Numbered from the stretch's first letter, positions 39,587 through 48,445 are shown. The stretch: 64,000 nucleotides of DNA from Alloyangia pacifica (GCF_003111685.1 NZ_CP022189.1:1876001-1940000); one strand, 5' to 3'. Notes: a model not told the origin generated them from the sequence alone. Program-made: numbers and translations.

Positions 39587-41157
39587 GTGTCCTCCTGAAC
39601 CTTTGGGCGACCCGTTTCCTGCTCGGCCTCAGCCGTGGCGCGGGCCTTCAGCTGCTTGCGGATCACCTTGCCGGTGACCGTCATGGGCAGCGCCTCAAGA
39701 AACGATATTTCCCTTGGGCAAGAATAGGTTGCCAACCTTTCCTTCACCCAGGACTTCAATGCGTCGGCGTCCGCCTCGGCGCCATCTTTCAGCACGACAT
39801 AGGCCTTGACGATCTCGGTGCGGAGCGGATCGGGCTTGCCGACCACGCCGACGGTCAGAACCGCCGGATGGGTGATCAGGCAATCTTCGATCTCCGCCGG
39901 GCCGATGCGGTAGCCGGCGGAGGAAATCACGTCATCCTCGCGCCCGAGGAAGCGCAGGTAATCGCCCTCCCAGGTGCCGCGATCCCCGGTCAGCAGCCAG
40001 TCGCCGCGGAACTTCTCCGCCGTGGCCTGTGGATTTTTCCAGTATTCCAGCATCATCGAGGCCGACCCCCGGCGGACCGCCACGTCACCTTCACCCCCGG
40101 TGGGCAGGCCTTCGGGGTCAATCACCGCGATCTCATGGCCCGGCACCGGCTTGCCGATACAGCCGGGGCGCGGATCGAAAAGCGTGCCGGCCGAGCTCGC
40201 CACCATGTTGCACTCGGTCTGGCCGTAGAACTCGTTGATGGTCAGGCCAAAGGCGTCTCGACCCCAGGCCAGCATCTCGGCGCCGAGCGGTTCGCCGCCA
40301 CTGGCGACGGAGCGAAGGCCCGGGATACGCGCATCCGACGCCTTCAGTATGCGCAGGGCCGTGGGCGGAAAAAACACATTTTTTACAGAGTGTTCCACGC
40401 AGATATTCGCGCACTCCGAGACCTCGAACTTGGCCATGCGCGCGGCCACCACGGGGACCCCGAGCGCCAATCCAGGCATCGCCACGTCGAAGAGCCCGCC
40501 GATCCAGGCCCAGTCCGCCGGCGTCCAGAGTACATCGCCGGGCTGGCCGAGCCGGTCGTGGCTCATCTCGACTCCCGGCAGGTGCCCCATGAGCACCCGG
40601 TGGCCATGCAGCGCGCCCTTGGGTTTGCCAGTGGTGCCGCTGGTGTAGATGAGGATCGCCGGGTCCTCGGGACCGGTGTCGGCGATCGCGCTCTCGGAAG
40701 GCTCCACAGGAAGATCGGTGATCACCTCCAGATCGAAGGGTGCCAGCATCCCGACCCCCTCCTCATCGGTCACCACCACCCGCGCCCCGCTGTCGCCGAG
40801 CCGCGAGCGCAAGGCGTCCTCGCGGAAGAGCTTGAAGAGCGGCACCGAGATCGCGCCCATCCGCCACGCCGCGATATGCGCCGCGGCGCAAAGCGGTGAT
40901 TGCGAGAGCAACACCCCCACCCGGTCGCCGCGCCCGGCGCCCCGCGCCTCGAGCGCGGCCTGCACCCGGCGCGATAGCAGCGCCAGCTCGCCATAGGTCA
41001 CCGGGCCGCGGCCATGCTCGAGGATCGCCACCCGGTCCGGCGCCAGCGCCGCCCAATCGTCGCAGACCTGCGCCGCCATGTTCAGCCGTGGCGGGATGCG
41101 CCAGTCGAAACGCGCGCGCATCTCCTCGTAGGTGCCTTCGGGCAACAATGGGTTCAT
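39583..41157 (-). CDS. AMP-binding acyl-CoA synthetase in the liu operon
   Basis: The 524-residue ANL-superfamily enzyme activates a carboxylic acid to its CoA ester through an acyl-AMP. Motifs are the P-loop [36 protein letters not shown] and the acyl-CoA signature [16 protein letters not shown] with the late lysine in [11 protein letters not shown]. It looks like the acetyl/medium-chain branch. In this context it may activate isovalerate or acetoacetate (inference). The start is [12 protein letters not shown], overlapping the upstream gene. Confidence 0.9.
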
Positions 41158-41456
41158 GTCTGCGGCCCCCTCCTGACCCGCGCGTGAAGGATGCGCCCCA
41201 GCCGGTCCATCTCGTAGACATGCGCCAGATCCTCCCGCGCGCAGGTCACCACGATCCAGACCGGCGCCTCTCCGGGGCGCCCCGTGCAATCGCTTCTCGC
41301 GGCCCCCTCGGGGCCGGTCTCGGCGTAGAGCGTGGCGGCCGTGGCAATCGCCTCGGTTTCCGTCAGCTCTGCCGCCTGCGTCCCGGCGCGGTAGGCCACC
41401 AGTGCCACCAGCGCGAGAAGCGCCAGCGCAGGGGCATACCAGAGCGACCGGGACAT
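41154..41456 (-). CDS. Small single-pass membrane or exported protein in the liu operon
   Basis: The 100-residue protein begins with a hydrophobic helix (about 6-22) and has a soluble part containing two cysteines (SDCTGRP and VVTCARED). It is unrecognised. Its stop overlaps the acyl-CoA synthetase start (ATGA) and it begins 5 bp after liuA, so it is translated as part of the operon. Confidence 0.65.
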   Translation of the reverse strand: MSRSLWYAPALALLALVALVAYRAGTQAAELTETEAIATAATLYAETGPEGAARSDCTGRPGEAPVWIVVTCAREDLAHVYEMDRLGRILHARVRRGPQT

Positions 41457-41461
41457 CCTTC

Positions 41462-42625
41462 TCAGCCCATCGCGTTCATCAGCTCGCGGCCCACCAGCAT
41501 CCGGCGGATTTCCGAGGTACCGGCTCCGATTTCCATCAGCTTGGCATCGCGGAAGAGCCGCGCCACGGGTGCATCGGCAAGGAAGCCCGCGCCGCCCATC
41601 GCCTGCACCGCCTGATGCGCCTGCACCATCGCTTGCTCGGAGGCATAGAGGCAGCAGGCCGCGGCGTCCTGCCGGGTGACATCGCCGCGGTCGCAGGCCT
41701 TGGCGACCTCGTAGACATAGGCGCGGGCCGAGTTCATCGCCGTATACATGTCGGCGATCTTGCCCTGCATGAGCTGGAAATTCCCGATTGGCTGGCCGAA
41801 CTGTTTGCGCTCGGCCATGTAGGGCATGATCTCGTCGAGACAGGCGGCCATGATGCCCGTGCCGATGCCCGCGAGCACGACGCGCTCGTAGTCGAGCCCC
41901 GACATGAGGACCCGCACACCCTTGCCCTCTTCGCCGAGGATGTTCTCGAAGGGCACCTCCACGTCGTCGAAAATCAGCTCGGCGGTGTTCGAGCCGCGCA
42001 TCCCGAGCTTGTCGAAATGCGGCGAGGTCGAAAAGCCGGTCATGCTCTTCTCGATGAGGAAGGCGGTGATCCCCTTCGACCCGGCGTCGGGATCGGTCTT
42101 GGCGTAGACCACCAGCGTATCGGCGTCCGGCCCGTTGGTGATCCAGTACTTGTTGCCATTGAGGATGAAGCGATCGTTCTTCTTCTCGGCGCGCAGCTTC
42201 ATGCTGACCACGTCCGATCCGGCGTTCGGCTCGGACATGGCAAGCGCGCCGACATGCTCGCCCGAGACCAGCCCGGGCAAATATTTCGCCTGCTGCTCGG
42301 GTGAGCCGTTGAGCTTGATCTGGTTGACGCAGAGGTTGGAATGCGCGCCGTAGGAGAGCGAGACCGAGGCCGAGGCGCGGGCGATCTCTTCGACCGCGAT
42401 GACATGCGCCAGATAGCCCATGCCCGCCCCGCCGAACTCTTCGGGCACGGTGATGCCCAGAAGGCCCAGCTCGCCCATTTCACGCCACAGCTCGTTCGGG
42501 AACGCATTGTCCCGGTCGACCTGCGCCGCCATCGGCTTGACCCGCTCCTGCGCCCAGCGATGCACCATCTCGCGCAGCGCGTTGACGTCTTCTCCAAGGT
42601 CAAAGGTCATGACCGCGTTGAACAT
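41462..42625 (-). CDS. liuA: Isovaleryl-CoA dehydrogenase, LiuA
   Basis: The 387-residue FAD acyl-CoA dehydrogenase oxidises isovaleryl-CoA to 3-methylcrotonyl-CoA, the entry step of the leucine pathway. Typical stretches are [34 protein letters not shown], the catalytic-base region [16 protein letters not shown] (glutamate in DYER) and [13 protein letters not shown] [20 protein letters not shown]. It is the first gene of the liu operon, with a promoter and dyad just upstream. Confidence 0.95.
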   Translation of the reverse strand: MFNAVMTFDLGEDVNALREMVHRWAQERVKPMAAQVDRDNAFPNELWREMGELGLLGITVPEEFGGAGMGYLAHVIAVEEIARASASVSLSYGAHSNLCVNQIKLNGSPEQQAKYLPGLVSGEHVGALAMSEPNAGSDVVSMKLRAEKKNDRFILNGNKYWITNGPDADTLVVYAKTDPDAGSKGITAFLIEKSMTGFSTSPHFDKLGMRGSNTAELIFDDVEVPFENILGEEGKGVRVLMSGLDYERVVLAGIGTGIMAACLDEIMPYMAERKQFGQPIGNFQLMQGKIADMYTAMNSARAYVYEVAKACDRGDVTRQDAAACCLYASEQAMVQAHQAVQAMGGAGFLADAPVARLFRDAKLMEIGAGTSEIRRMLVGRELMNAMG

Positions 42626-42650
42626 AAGCTCGCCCCTCCCCGGCGGTTAT

Positions 42651-42664
42651 TGAACGCTTGTTCA
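42651..42664. promoter_or_regulatory. Candidate operator at the liu promoter
   Basis: The dyad TGAAC-GCTT-GTTCA lies just downstream of the liu -10 box and overlaps the predicted transcription start. This position suits a repressor. The arm sequence is of the kind seen for TetR-family operators, but no regulator gene is adjacent. Confidence 0.55.
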
Positions 42665-42665
42665 T

Positions 42666-42694
42666 ATCTAATCCCGCCACACGTCAGCCGTCAA
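42666..42694 (-). promoter_or_regulatory. Candidate sigma-70 promoter of the liu operon
   Basis: On the minus strand TTGACG (42689-42694) and TTAGAT (42666-42671) are separated by exactly 17 bp. Transcription would start about 33 bp upstream of the liuA ATG. Confidence 0.6.
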
Positions 42695-42784
42695 CAGCAA
42701 AGGCGTGTCACCCTGCCGTGATCCCAAGGAACGGCGCCGCCGAAAGCGCGTTGAGGCGATGACAAAACGAAAAGGAGCGACAAG

Positions 42785-43267
42785 ATGGCCAAGGATGACA
42801 TGAGCGAGCTCAAACAGGACTTCTGGAAACAGCTGAAAGATGTGCGCGCCGGGCTGCTGGCGGCGGACGGCGAACGCCCGGTGCCGATGGCACCGCATGC
42901 CGACAAGGAGGAGAATGCCATCTGGTTCATCACTGCCAAAGGCTCGGCTGCGGACCGCGCGGCCAAGAGCAGCGGAGAGGTGAGCTTCCACGTCGCCGAC
43001 ACCAAGGCGCATCTCTACGCCAATATCTACGGCACGGCGGAAATCTCGAACGACGAGGAGAAGCTCAACGAGATCTGGAGCGTGGTCGCCGGCGCATGGT
43101 TCGAGGACGGGCGGGACGACGAGGCTGTGCAGCTGATCAAGATGACGCCGAAAGAGGGAGAGGTCTGGGTGAGCAACGGCGGCGCAAGCTTCCTTTACGA
43201 GATCGCCAAGGCGCAAATGACGGATGACACGCCCGACGTGGGCGCGCATGGTCGGGTGGTGTTCTGA
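42785..43267 (+). CDS. General-stress-protein-26-like flavin-binding protein (pyridoxamine oxidase fold)
   Basis: The 160-residue protein has the split-barrel fold of the pyridoxamine 5'-phosphate oxidase-related family. Landmarks are MAPHADKEENAIWFITAKGS, AHLYANIYGTAEI and KLNEIWSVVAGAWFEDG. Relatives bind FMN or FAD and are linked to stress, with no known reaction. AAGGAG lies 8 bases upstream of the start. It is 20 bp before creA and divergent from liuA. Confidence 0.85.
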   Translation: MAKDDMSELKQDFWKQLKDVRAGLLAADGERPVPMAPHADKEENAIWFITAKGSAADRAAKSSGEVSFHVADTKAHLYANIYGTAEISNDEEKLNEIWSVVAGAWFEDGRDDEAVQLIKMTPKEGEVWVSNGGASFLYEIAKAQMTDDTPDVGAHGRVVF

Positions 43268-43287
43268 TAATTCCACGGAGACCCGCC

Positions 43288-43755
43288 ATGAAACCCGCCC
43301 TCCTCGCGCTGCTGTGTCTGCTGCCCTCTGTGACGCTTGCAGAGCAGGTCGGGGAGGTCGGCGTTGACTGGGTCGGCAACGACATCGAGATCGATGCAAT
43401 TGCCGACCCGAAGGTGGAGGGCGTAACCTGCCACATCGCCTATTTCGATCGCGGCCTTCTGGACCGGTTGTCCAAGGGCAACTGGTTCGAGGATCCGTCC
43501 AATGCCTCGATCTCCTGTCGGCAGACGGGCCCGATCCTGATCGGCGACATTGACCGCGACAAGGATGGCGAGGACGTGTTCCGCACCTCGCGCTCGATCA
43601 TTCTCAAGTCGCTGCGGGTGAAACGCATCTACGACGACAAGAACCAGACGTTGATCTACCTCGCCCATGCGGCGGAGCTGACCGAGGGCTCGGCCAAGGT
43701 CTCGCTCTCGACGGTGCCGCTTTATGGCACCGATGCGAAATGGGCCGACGAATGA
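43288..43755 (+). CDS. creA: CreA family periplasmic protein
   Basis: The 155-residue protein has a signal peptide (about residues 1-18, ending TLA) and a CreA domain with IEIDAIADPKVEGVTCHIAYFDRGL and DVFRTSRSIILKSLRVKRIYD. Two cysteines, in VTCHIA and ISCRQT, probably form a disulfide. The family is widespread and its function is unknown. Confidence 0.9.
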   Translation: MKPALLALLCLLPSVTLAEQVGEVGVDWVGNDIEIDAIADPKVEGVTCHIAYFDRGLLDRLSKGNWFEDPSNASISCRQTGPILIGDIDRDKDGEDVFRTSRSIILKSLRVKRIYDDKNQTLIYLAHAAELTEGSAKVSLSTVPLYGTDAKWADE

Positions 43756-43756
43756 G

Positions 43757-43780
43757 CGCCTGAGGGTAACGCCTCAGGCG
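43757..43780. terminator. Hairpin between convergent creA and FAD monooxygenase genes
   Basis: A perfect 9-bp stem (43757-43765 with 43772-43780) covers the stop codon of the minus-strand gene. It lacks T tracts on either side, so termination is uncertain. Confidence 0.4.
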
Positions 43781-44943
43781 ACGCGTGTCGCGTCGTAGCC
43801 ATAGATCCAGTCGAACTGACCGAGCATGCGCTCTGGCGCGAGGCGGCCGAGCATTCCCATGCCAAGGTGCGCAACCCCGCGCACCAGCGGGTTCCTCAGG
43901 TGATATTTCCAGGCATTGCCCGTCGCGGCCGACACGATCCTGTCGCAGCGGTCCCGGCGCAGCCCTTCGTAGCGCGCCAGCGCTGCCTGCCGGTCGTCGA
44001 TGGACGACAGGCAGCAGGCAAGCACAAAGGCATCCTCCAGCGCCATGTTCGCCCCCTGCGCCATGAACGGCAGCGTGGGGTGCGCCGCATCCCCGAGGAG
44101 CGCCGTGCCCTCGCCGTACCAGCGCCGCGCCACGGGGTGGCGGAAAAGCCCCCAGAGCCCGGGGCGGTCCACCGCGGCGAGAAGTTGCGGGACATCGCCG
44201 CCGAACCCGGCAAAGGCTGCGCGGAGGTTGGCCGGATCGTCGAATTGCGACCAGCCTTCCTCGGTCCAGCCGCGGCGCTCTTCGGCGGCCACGAGATTGA
44301 CCATCCTGCCGCCGCGCAGCGGGTAGCTCACCAGATGACGCCCCGGCCCCATGTGGACCCGCGCCTCGGGCGGATGGCCGGTGAGATTGGGCACCACAGC
44401 GCGCCAGGCGACCTGGCCGGTGAAAAAGGGCGCCGCCACGCCGTTGAGCGCGCTGCGCAGCACCGAGTGCAGCCCGTCGGCGCCGACCACCAGGTCGGCG
44501 GAGCAGGAATCGCCATTGGCCATCTCAAGCCGCGCCGGCGTGCCCGGGTGCACCGCCGAGACCTTCTGCAACAGCCGCACCTGCGCGCCCGCCTCGCGCG
44601 CCGCCTGCGACAGCAGTCCGATAAGGTCGGCGCGGTGGACGAAGTGATACTCCGAGTCCGCCGGGAGCCGGCCGAGATCGAGCCGCAGCACCTCGGCGCC
44701 CCGACGATGGTCGCGCAGCGACACCGCCCGGGCCCGGCAGGCGCCGGCGCGCAGGTCGTCGGCCAGACCCAGGGCCGCGATGACCCGCAGCCCGTTGGGG
44801 CTGATCTGCAGGCCCGCGCCGACCTCCGAGATCGCCTCGGCCTGCTCCAGCACGCGCACCTCGAAGCCGCGTTGGCGCAGCGCCAGCGCCGCGGCGAACC
44901 CGCCGATGCCCCCTCCGATGATCGTGACTGACTTGCCCGGCAC
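43774..44943 (-). CDS. FAD-dependent monooxygenase (salicylate hydroxylase-like)
   Basis: The 389-residue group A flavoprotein hydroxylase has the FAD-binding GGGIGGFAAALALRQRGFEVRVLEQ motif near its start, the DG motif VVGADGLHSVLR and the second FAD motif ALLGDAAHPTLPFMAQGANMALEDA. The substrate is not known; relatives act on aromatic acids. The GTG at 44943 is chosen, with GGGAG 7 bases upstream. An earlier in-frame TTG lies inside the dksA terminator. Confidence 0.87.
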   Translation of the reverse strand: MPGKSVTIIGGGIGGFAAALALRQRGFEVRVLEQAEAISEVGAGLQISPNGLRVIAALGLADDLRAGACRARAVSLRDHRRGAEVLRLDLGRLPADSEYHFVHRADLIGLLSQAAREAGAQVRLLQKVSAVHPGTPARLEMANGDSCSADLVVGADGLHSVLRSALNGVAAPFFTGQVAWRAVVPNLTGHPPEARVHMGPGRHLVSYPLRGGRMVNLVAAEERRGWTEEGWSQFDDPANLRAAFAGFGGDVPQLLAAVDRPGLWGLFRHPVARRWYGEGTALLGDAAHPTLPFMAQGANMALEDAFVLACCLSSIDDRQAALARYEGLRRDRCDRIVSAATGNAWKYHLRNPLVRGVAHLGMGMLGRLAPERMLGQFDWIYGYDATRVA

Positions 44944-44963
44944 GCCGCCGCTCCCGCTAAAGG

Positions 44964-45000
44964 CGAAAAAGGAAAACGCCGGAGCCAATGGCCCCGGCGT
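44964..45000 (-). terminator. Terminator after dksA
   Basis: On the minus strand an 11-bp stem with one G-T pair (44990-45000 with 44976-44986) and a 3-base loop is followed by TTTTCCTTTTT. Confidence 0.88.
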
Positions 45001-45051
45001 CCTGTCTTGTCAAGCTATTACACCCCGACCGCTGGCCGGGACACCGCCGGG

Positions 45052-45474
45052 TCAGTCGTCGCGATGCACCTTCTCACGGCGTTCGTGGCGCTCCTGCGCC
45101 TCGAGGCTCATGGTGGCGATCGGACGCGCATCCAGCCGCTTGAGGCTGATCGGCTCGCCGGTCACTTCGCAGTAGCCGTATTCTCCCTCCTCGATCCGGC
45201 GCAGCGCCGAGTCGATCTTGGAGACCAGCTTGCGCTGACGGTCACGGGTGCGCAGTTCAAGCGCGCGGTCGGTCTCTTCGCTGGCACGATCGGTCACGTC
45301 GGGAATGTTCCGGGTGGCTTCCTGCAGCGCCTCGATCGTATCGCGGCTTTCGGCGAGGATGTCGTTTTTCCATGCGAGCAACTTGCGGCGGAAATACTCC
45401 GTCTGACGCTCGTTCATGAAAGGTTCGTCTTCGGCCGGACGGTAATCGTCGGGCAGAAAAGTCTCGGACTTCAT
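45052..45474 (-). CDS. dksA: DksA-type RNA polymerase-binding transcription factor with one cysteine
   Basis: The 140-residue protein enters the RNA polymerase secondary channel and, with ppGpp, alters promoter use. The coiled-coil tip motif DxxDxA is present (D59, D62, A64). The zinc finger is degenerate: only C102 of the usual four cysteines remains (YCEVTGEPI, then RPIATMSLE). This matches the single-cysteine DksA known from Rhodobacter. The start is MKSETFLPDD with AGGGAG upstream. Confidence 0.92.
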   Translation of the reverse strand: MKSETFLPDDYRPAEDEPFMNERQTEYFRRKLLAWKNDILAESRDTIEALQEATRNIPDVTDRASEETDRALELRTRDRQRKLVSKIDSALRRIEEGEYGYCEVTGEPISLKRLDARPIATMSLEAQERHERREKVHRDD

Positions 45475-45492
45475 TTCTGCTCCCTCTTCATA

Positions 45493-45529
45493 ACCGGTGT
45501 CCGGCGAGGAAATCCTGACCGGAACCGGT
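45493..45529 (-). other. Inverted repeat in the dksA leader
   Basis: ACCGGTGTCCGGC (45493-45505) and GACCGGAACCGGT (45517-45529) pair almost completely with one bulge. They lie 19-55 bases upstream of the dksA start, next to the Shine-Dalgarno. Confidence 0.45.
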
Positions 45530-45669
45530 ACCCCTTGCGAGGCTGCTGTTATCCTACCCACCCCCCCATGTCACTACACAATGGGATAGGTCGCGGACGA
45601 ATCTTCGGCAGCTGCCCATTTTGTAACCGCCGTGTGACAGCGCCTTTCCAAAGCGGCTTCAAAGGCCGC

Positions 45670-45698
45670 TTGAAGCGAAGTTTGCGGGGCTCTATCCC
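45670..45698 (+). promoter_or_regulatory. Candidate promoter of the MoxR-like gene
   Basis: TTGAAG (45670-45675) and TATCCC (45693-45698) are 17 bp apart, about 30 bp before the start codon. The match is moderate. Confidence 0.35.
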
Positions 45699-45727
45699 TC
45701 TCTGGGACAGACGCGGAGGAGCGCCCC

Positions 45728-46585
45728 ATGACCGAGCAGCCCAGCCTGAACTTCCAGGGCACCGAGGCCTATGTTGCCACCGAGGATCTGACCATGGCGG
45801 TCAACGCCGCGATCACCCTCGAGCGGCCACTGCTGGTCAAGGGCGAGCCGGGCACCGGCAAGACCGAGCTGGCACGGCAGGTCTCTCTGGCGCTCGGCCT
45901 GCCGATGCTCGAATGGTCGATCAAGTCCACCACCCGCGCCCAGCAGGGGCTTTACGAGTACGACGCCGTCAGCCGCCTGCGCGACAGCCAGCTCGGCGAG
46001 GAACGCGTGCATGACATCGGCAATTACATCCGCAAGGGCAAGCTCTGGCAGGCCTTCGAGGCGCCGGGCAAGGTGGTGTTGCTGATCGACGAGATCGACA
46101 AGGCCGATATCGAGTTCCCCAACGACCTGTTGCAGGAACTCGACCGCATGGAGTTCCACGTCTACGAGACCGGAGAGACGGTCCGCGCCCGCCAACGCCC
46201 GATCGTCATCATCACCTCGAACAACGAAAAGGAGCTGCCCGACGCCTTCCTGCGCCGCTGCTTCTTCCACTACATCCGCTTTCCCGACGAAGAGACCCTG
46301 CGCCGCATCGTCGAGGTCCACCACCCCGGCATCAAGCCCGCCCTGCTGACCGAGGCTCTGACCCAGTTCTACGAGCTGCGCGAACAGCCGGGGCTGAAGA
46401 AGAAGCCCTCGACCTCCGAGGTGCTCGACTGGCTCAAGCTGTTGCTGGCCGAGGACCTCGACGCCGCCGATTTGCGCCGCGACGGGGCGGACGCCCTACC
46501 CAAGCTGCACGGCGCGCTCTTGAAGAACGAACAGGACGTCCATCTTTTCGAGCGGCTCGCTTTCATGGCCCGGCGGCAGCGCTGA
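45728..46585 (+). CDS. MoxR-family AAA+ ATPase (CoxD-like)
   Basis: The 285-residue AAA+ ATPase has Walker A GEPGTGKTELA, Walker B VVLLIDEIDKAD, sensor 1 IVIITSNNEKELPDAF and the arginine-finger region RRCFFHY. It resembles CoxD-type MoxR ATPases, which remodel metalloenzymes such as CO dehydrogenase or serve as chaperones, usually with a von Willebrand-domain partner (CoxE). No such partner gene follows. GGAGGAG precedes the start. Confidence 0.9.
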   Translation: MTEQPSLNFQGTEAYVATEDLTMAVNAAITLERPLLVKGEPGTGKTELARQVSLALGLPMLEWSIKSTTRAQQGLYEYDAVSRLRDSQLGEERVHDIGNYIRKGKLWQAFEAPGKVVLLIDEIDKADIEFPNDLLQELDRMEFHVYETGETVRARQRPIVIITSNNEKELPDAFLRRCFFHYIRFPDEETLRRIVEVHHPGIKPALLTEALTQFYELREQPGLKKKPSTSEVLDWLKLLLAEDLDAADLRRDGADALPKLHGALLKNEQDVHLFERLAFMARRQR

Positions 46586-46588
46586 GTC

Positions 46589-46612
46589 CCTGCCGCCGTG
46601 CCTGCCGCCGTG
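46589..46612 (+). repeat. Tandem duplication of a 12-bp unit after the MoxR-like gene
   Basis: The unit CCTGCCGCCGTG occurs twice in direct succession, just after the stop codon. It is probably a simple slippage event. Confidence 0.7.
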
Positions 46613-46715
46613 GAAGATTCCTGCGAATGCGCGCACCAAAACGTCGCGAATCCGTGTCCCCTGCGCCTCAGAACTGGCTGAAACGGCCCTTTTTGCCGCC
46701 CAAACCCCCTACAGA

Positions 46716-46745
46716 TTGACCTTTCCCGTCTGTTTCCGGTACAAG
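46716..46745 (+). promoter_or_regulatory. Candidate promoter of the DEAD-box helicase gene
   Basis: TTGACC (46716-46721) and TACAAG (46740-46745) are 18 bp apart. The transcript would have a leader of about 90 nt before the ATG, fitting cold-regulated helicase genes, although regulation is not shown here. Confidence 0.45.
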
Positions 46746-46844
46746 CCCGCATCATGGCTGCCCTCTGGCGGCTTTTTCGGGCCATCCGGGCCCTTCATCA
46801 GACGCGCGGGCCACGTTCAAGAGTCCGCATTGTATCGGACCTAC

Positions 46845-48317
46845 ATGACCAAGTTTACCGACCTAAACCTGAACCCCAAGGTGCTGAAAGCCATCGAAGA
46901 GGCGGGCTACGAGACGCCCACGCCGATCCAGGCAGGCGCCATTCCCCCCGCGCTCGAGGGCCGAGACGTGCTGGGCATCGCCCAGACCGGCACGGGCAAG
47001 ACCGCGTCCTTCACGCTGCCGATGATCACCCTGCTGGCGCGCGGCCGCGCCCGGGCACGGATGCCGCGCAGCCTTGTGCTCTGCCCGACGCGCGAGCTCG
47101 CGGCGCAGGTCGCCGAGAACTTCGACGTCTACACCAAGCACCTCAAGCTGACCAAGGCGCTGCTGATCGGCGGCGTCTCGTTCAAGGAGCAGGAGCAGCT
47201 GATCGACAAGGGCGTCGATGTGTTGATCGCCACCCCGGGCCGCCTTCTGGACCATTTCGAGCGCGGCAAGCTGCTGCTCACCGGCGTGCAGATCATGGTG
47301 GTCGACGAGGCCGACCGGATGCTCGACATGGGTTTCATCCCCGACATCGAGCGGATCTTCTCGCTGACGCCCTTCACCCGGCAGACGCTGTTCTTCTCGG
47401 CCACCATGGCGCCCGAGATCGAACGCATCACCAACACCTTCCTGTCCGGCCCCGAGCGCATCGAAGTCGCCCGGCAGGCGACGGCGTCCGAGACGATCGA
47501 GCAGGGTGCAGTGTTCTTCAAGGCCTCGCGCAAGGATCGCGAAGCCTCCGAGAAGCGCGCCGTGCTGCGCGCGCTGATCGACAAGGAAGGCGATGCCTGC
47601 ACCAATGCGATCATCTTCTGCAACCGCAAGGTCGACGTCGATATTGTCGCCAAGTCGCTGAAGAAATACGGCTACAACGCCTCGCCGATCCACGGCGATC
47701 TCGACCAGTCGCAGCGCACCCGCACGCTCGACGGTTTCCGCGACGGCTCGGTCCGCCTGCTGATCGCCTCCGACGTGGCGGCGCGCGGGCTCGATGTGCC
47801 CTCGGTCAGCCACGTGTTCAACTTCGACGTGCCGAGCCACGCCGAGGATTACGTTCACCGTATTGGCCGCACCGGCCGCGCCGGGCGCAAGGGCAAGGCC
47901 TTCACCATCGTCGTGCCGAAGGACGAAAAGAACTTCGAGGAAGTCGAGAAGCTGCTCCAGAAAGAAATCCCCCGCGTCGATTCGCCGGTCCGCGGCACCC
48001 CTGTCTCGGACGCACCGGTCACTCAGGACGAGGAAAAGCCCGCCAAGCGCAGCCGGTCTCGCTCGCGCCGCTCGGAGCGCAGCGAGGCCGCGCCCAAGGT
48101 CGATGCGGCTCCGAAGGCCGAGCCCGTCGCCGAGGCCCCCACACCGGCACCCGCGCCCGCACCGGAGGTGGCCGAGCGGCAGGAACGCGCTCCGCGCAAC
48201 AGCGACAAGCCCCGCGGCCGTGGCCGCAAGGGCGAGCGCGAAGGCACTGTCGTGGGCATGGGCGATCACATGCCCGAGTTCATCGCCCTCAGCTTCGAGC
48301 AGCGTCGCGCCAGCTGA
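46845..48317 (+). CDS. DEAD-box ATP-dependent RNA helicase (RhlE-like)
   Basis: The 490-residue helicase unwinds RNA duplexes. All DEAD-box motifs are present: Q motif (ETPTPIQ), I (AQTGTGKT), Ia (PTRELA), II (VVDEADRMLDMGF), III (SAT), V (DVAARGLDVP) and VI (HRIGRTGRAG). A disordered tail from about residue 385 has an RSRSRSRRSERSE tract, a Pro/Ala/Glu linker and RGRGRKGERE, likely RNA-binding. The start MTKFTDLNLNP is chosen because the helicase homology begins there. The Shine-Dalgarno is poor. Confidence 0.92.
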   Translation: MTKFTDLNLNPKVLKAIEEAGYETPTPIQAGAIPPALEGRDVLGIAQTGTGKTASFTLPMITLLARGRARARMPRSLVLCPTRELAAQVAENFDVYTKHLKLTKALLIGGVSFKEQEQLIDKGVDVLIATPGRLLDHFERGKLLLTGVQIMVVDEADRMLDMGFIPDIERIFSLTPFTRQTLFFSATMAPEIERITNTFLSGPERIEVARQATASETIEQGAVFFKASRKDREASEKRAVLRALIDKEGDACTNAIIFCNRKVDVDIVAKSLKKYGYNASPIHGDLDQSQRTRTLDGFRDGSVRLLIASDVAARGLDVPSVSHVFNFDVPSHAEDYVHRIGRTGRAGRKGKAFTIVVPKDEKNFEEVEKLLQKEIPRVDSPVRGTPVSDAPVTQDEEKPAKRSRSRSRRSERSEAAPKVDAAPKAEPVAEAPTPAPAPAPEVAERQERAPRNSDKPRGRGRKGEREGTVVGMGDHMPEFIALSFEQRRAS

Positions 48318-48337
48318 AGCGGTCTCATCCCGATACG

Positions 48338-48365
48338 AAAGAGCCGCCCCTCGGGGCGGCTCTTT
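48338..48365 (+). terminator. Terminator after the helicase gene
   Basis: A 13-bp stem (48338-48350 with 48353-48365) ends in a short TTT run, 20 bp after the stop. Confidence 0.7.
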
Positions 48366-48410
48366 GCGTCTGGGATATTGTTCAGCGCCGGGGCTTATTC
48401 CGGAGGCAAG

Positions 48411-48433
48411 CGCGAGGGGCCCCGCCCCTCGCG
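48411..48433. other. Perfect 10-bp hairpin beside osmC
   Basis: CGCGAGGGGC (48411-48420) pairs with GCCCCTCGCG (48424-48433). It lies just after the osmC stop on the minus strand but has no T tract. Confidence 0.4.
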
Positions 48434-48445
48434 TCCTGCGCCAGG

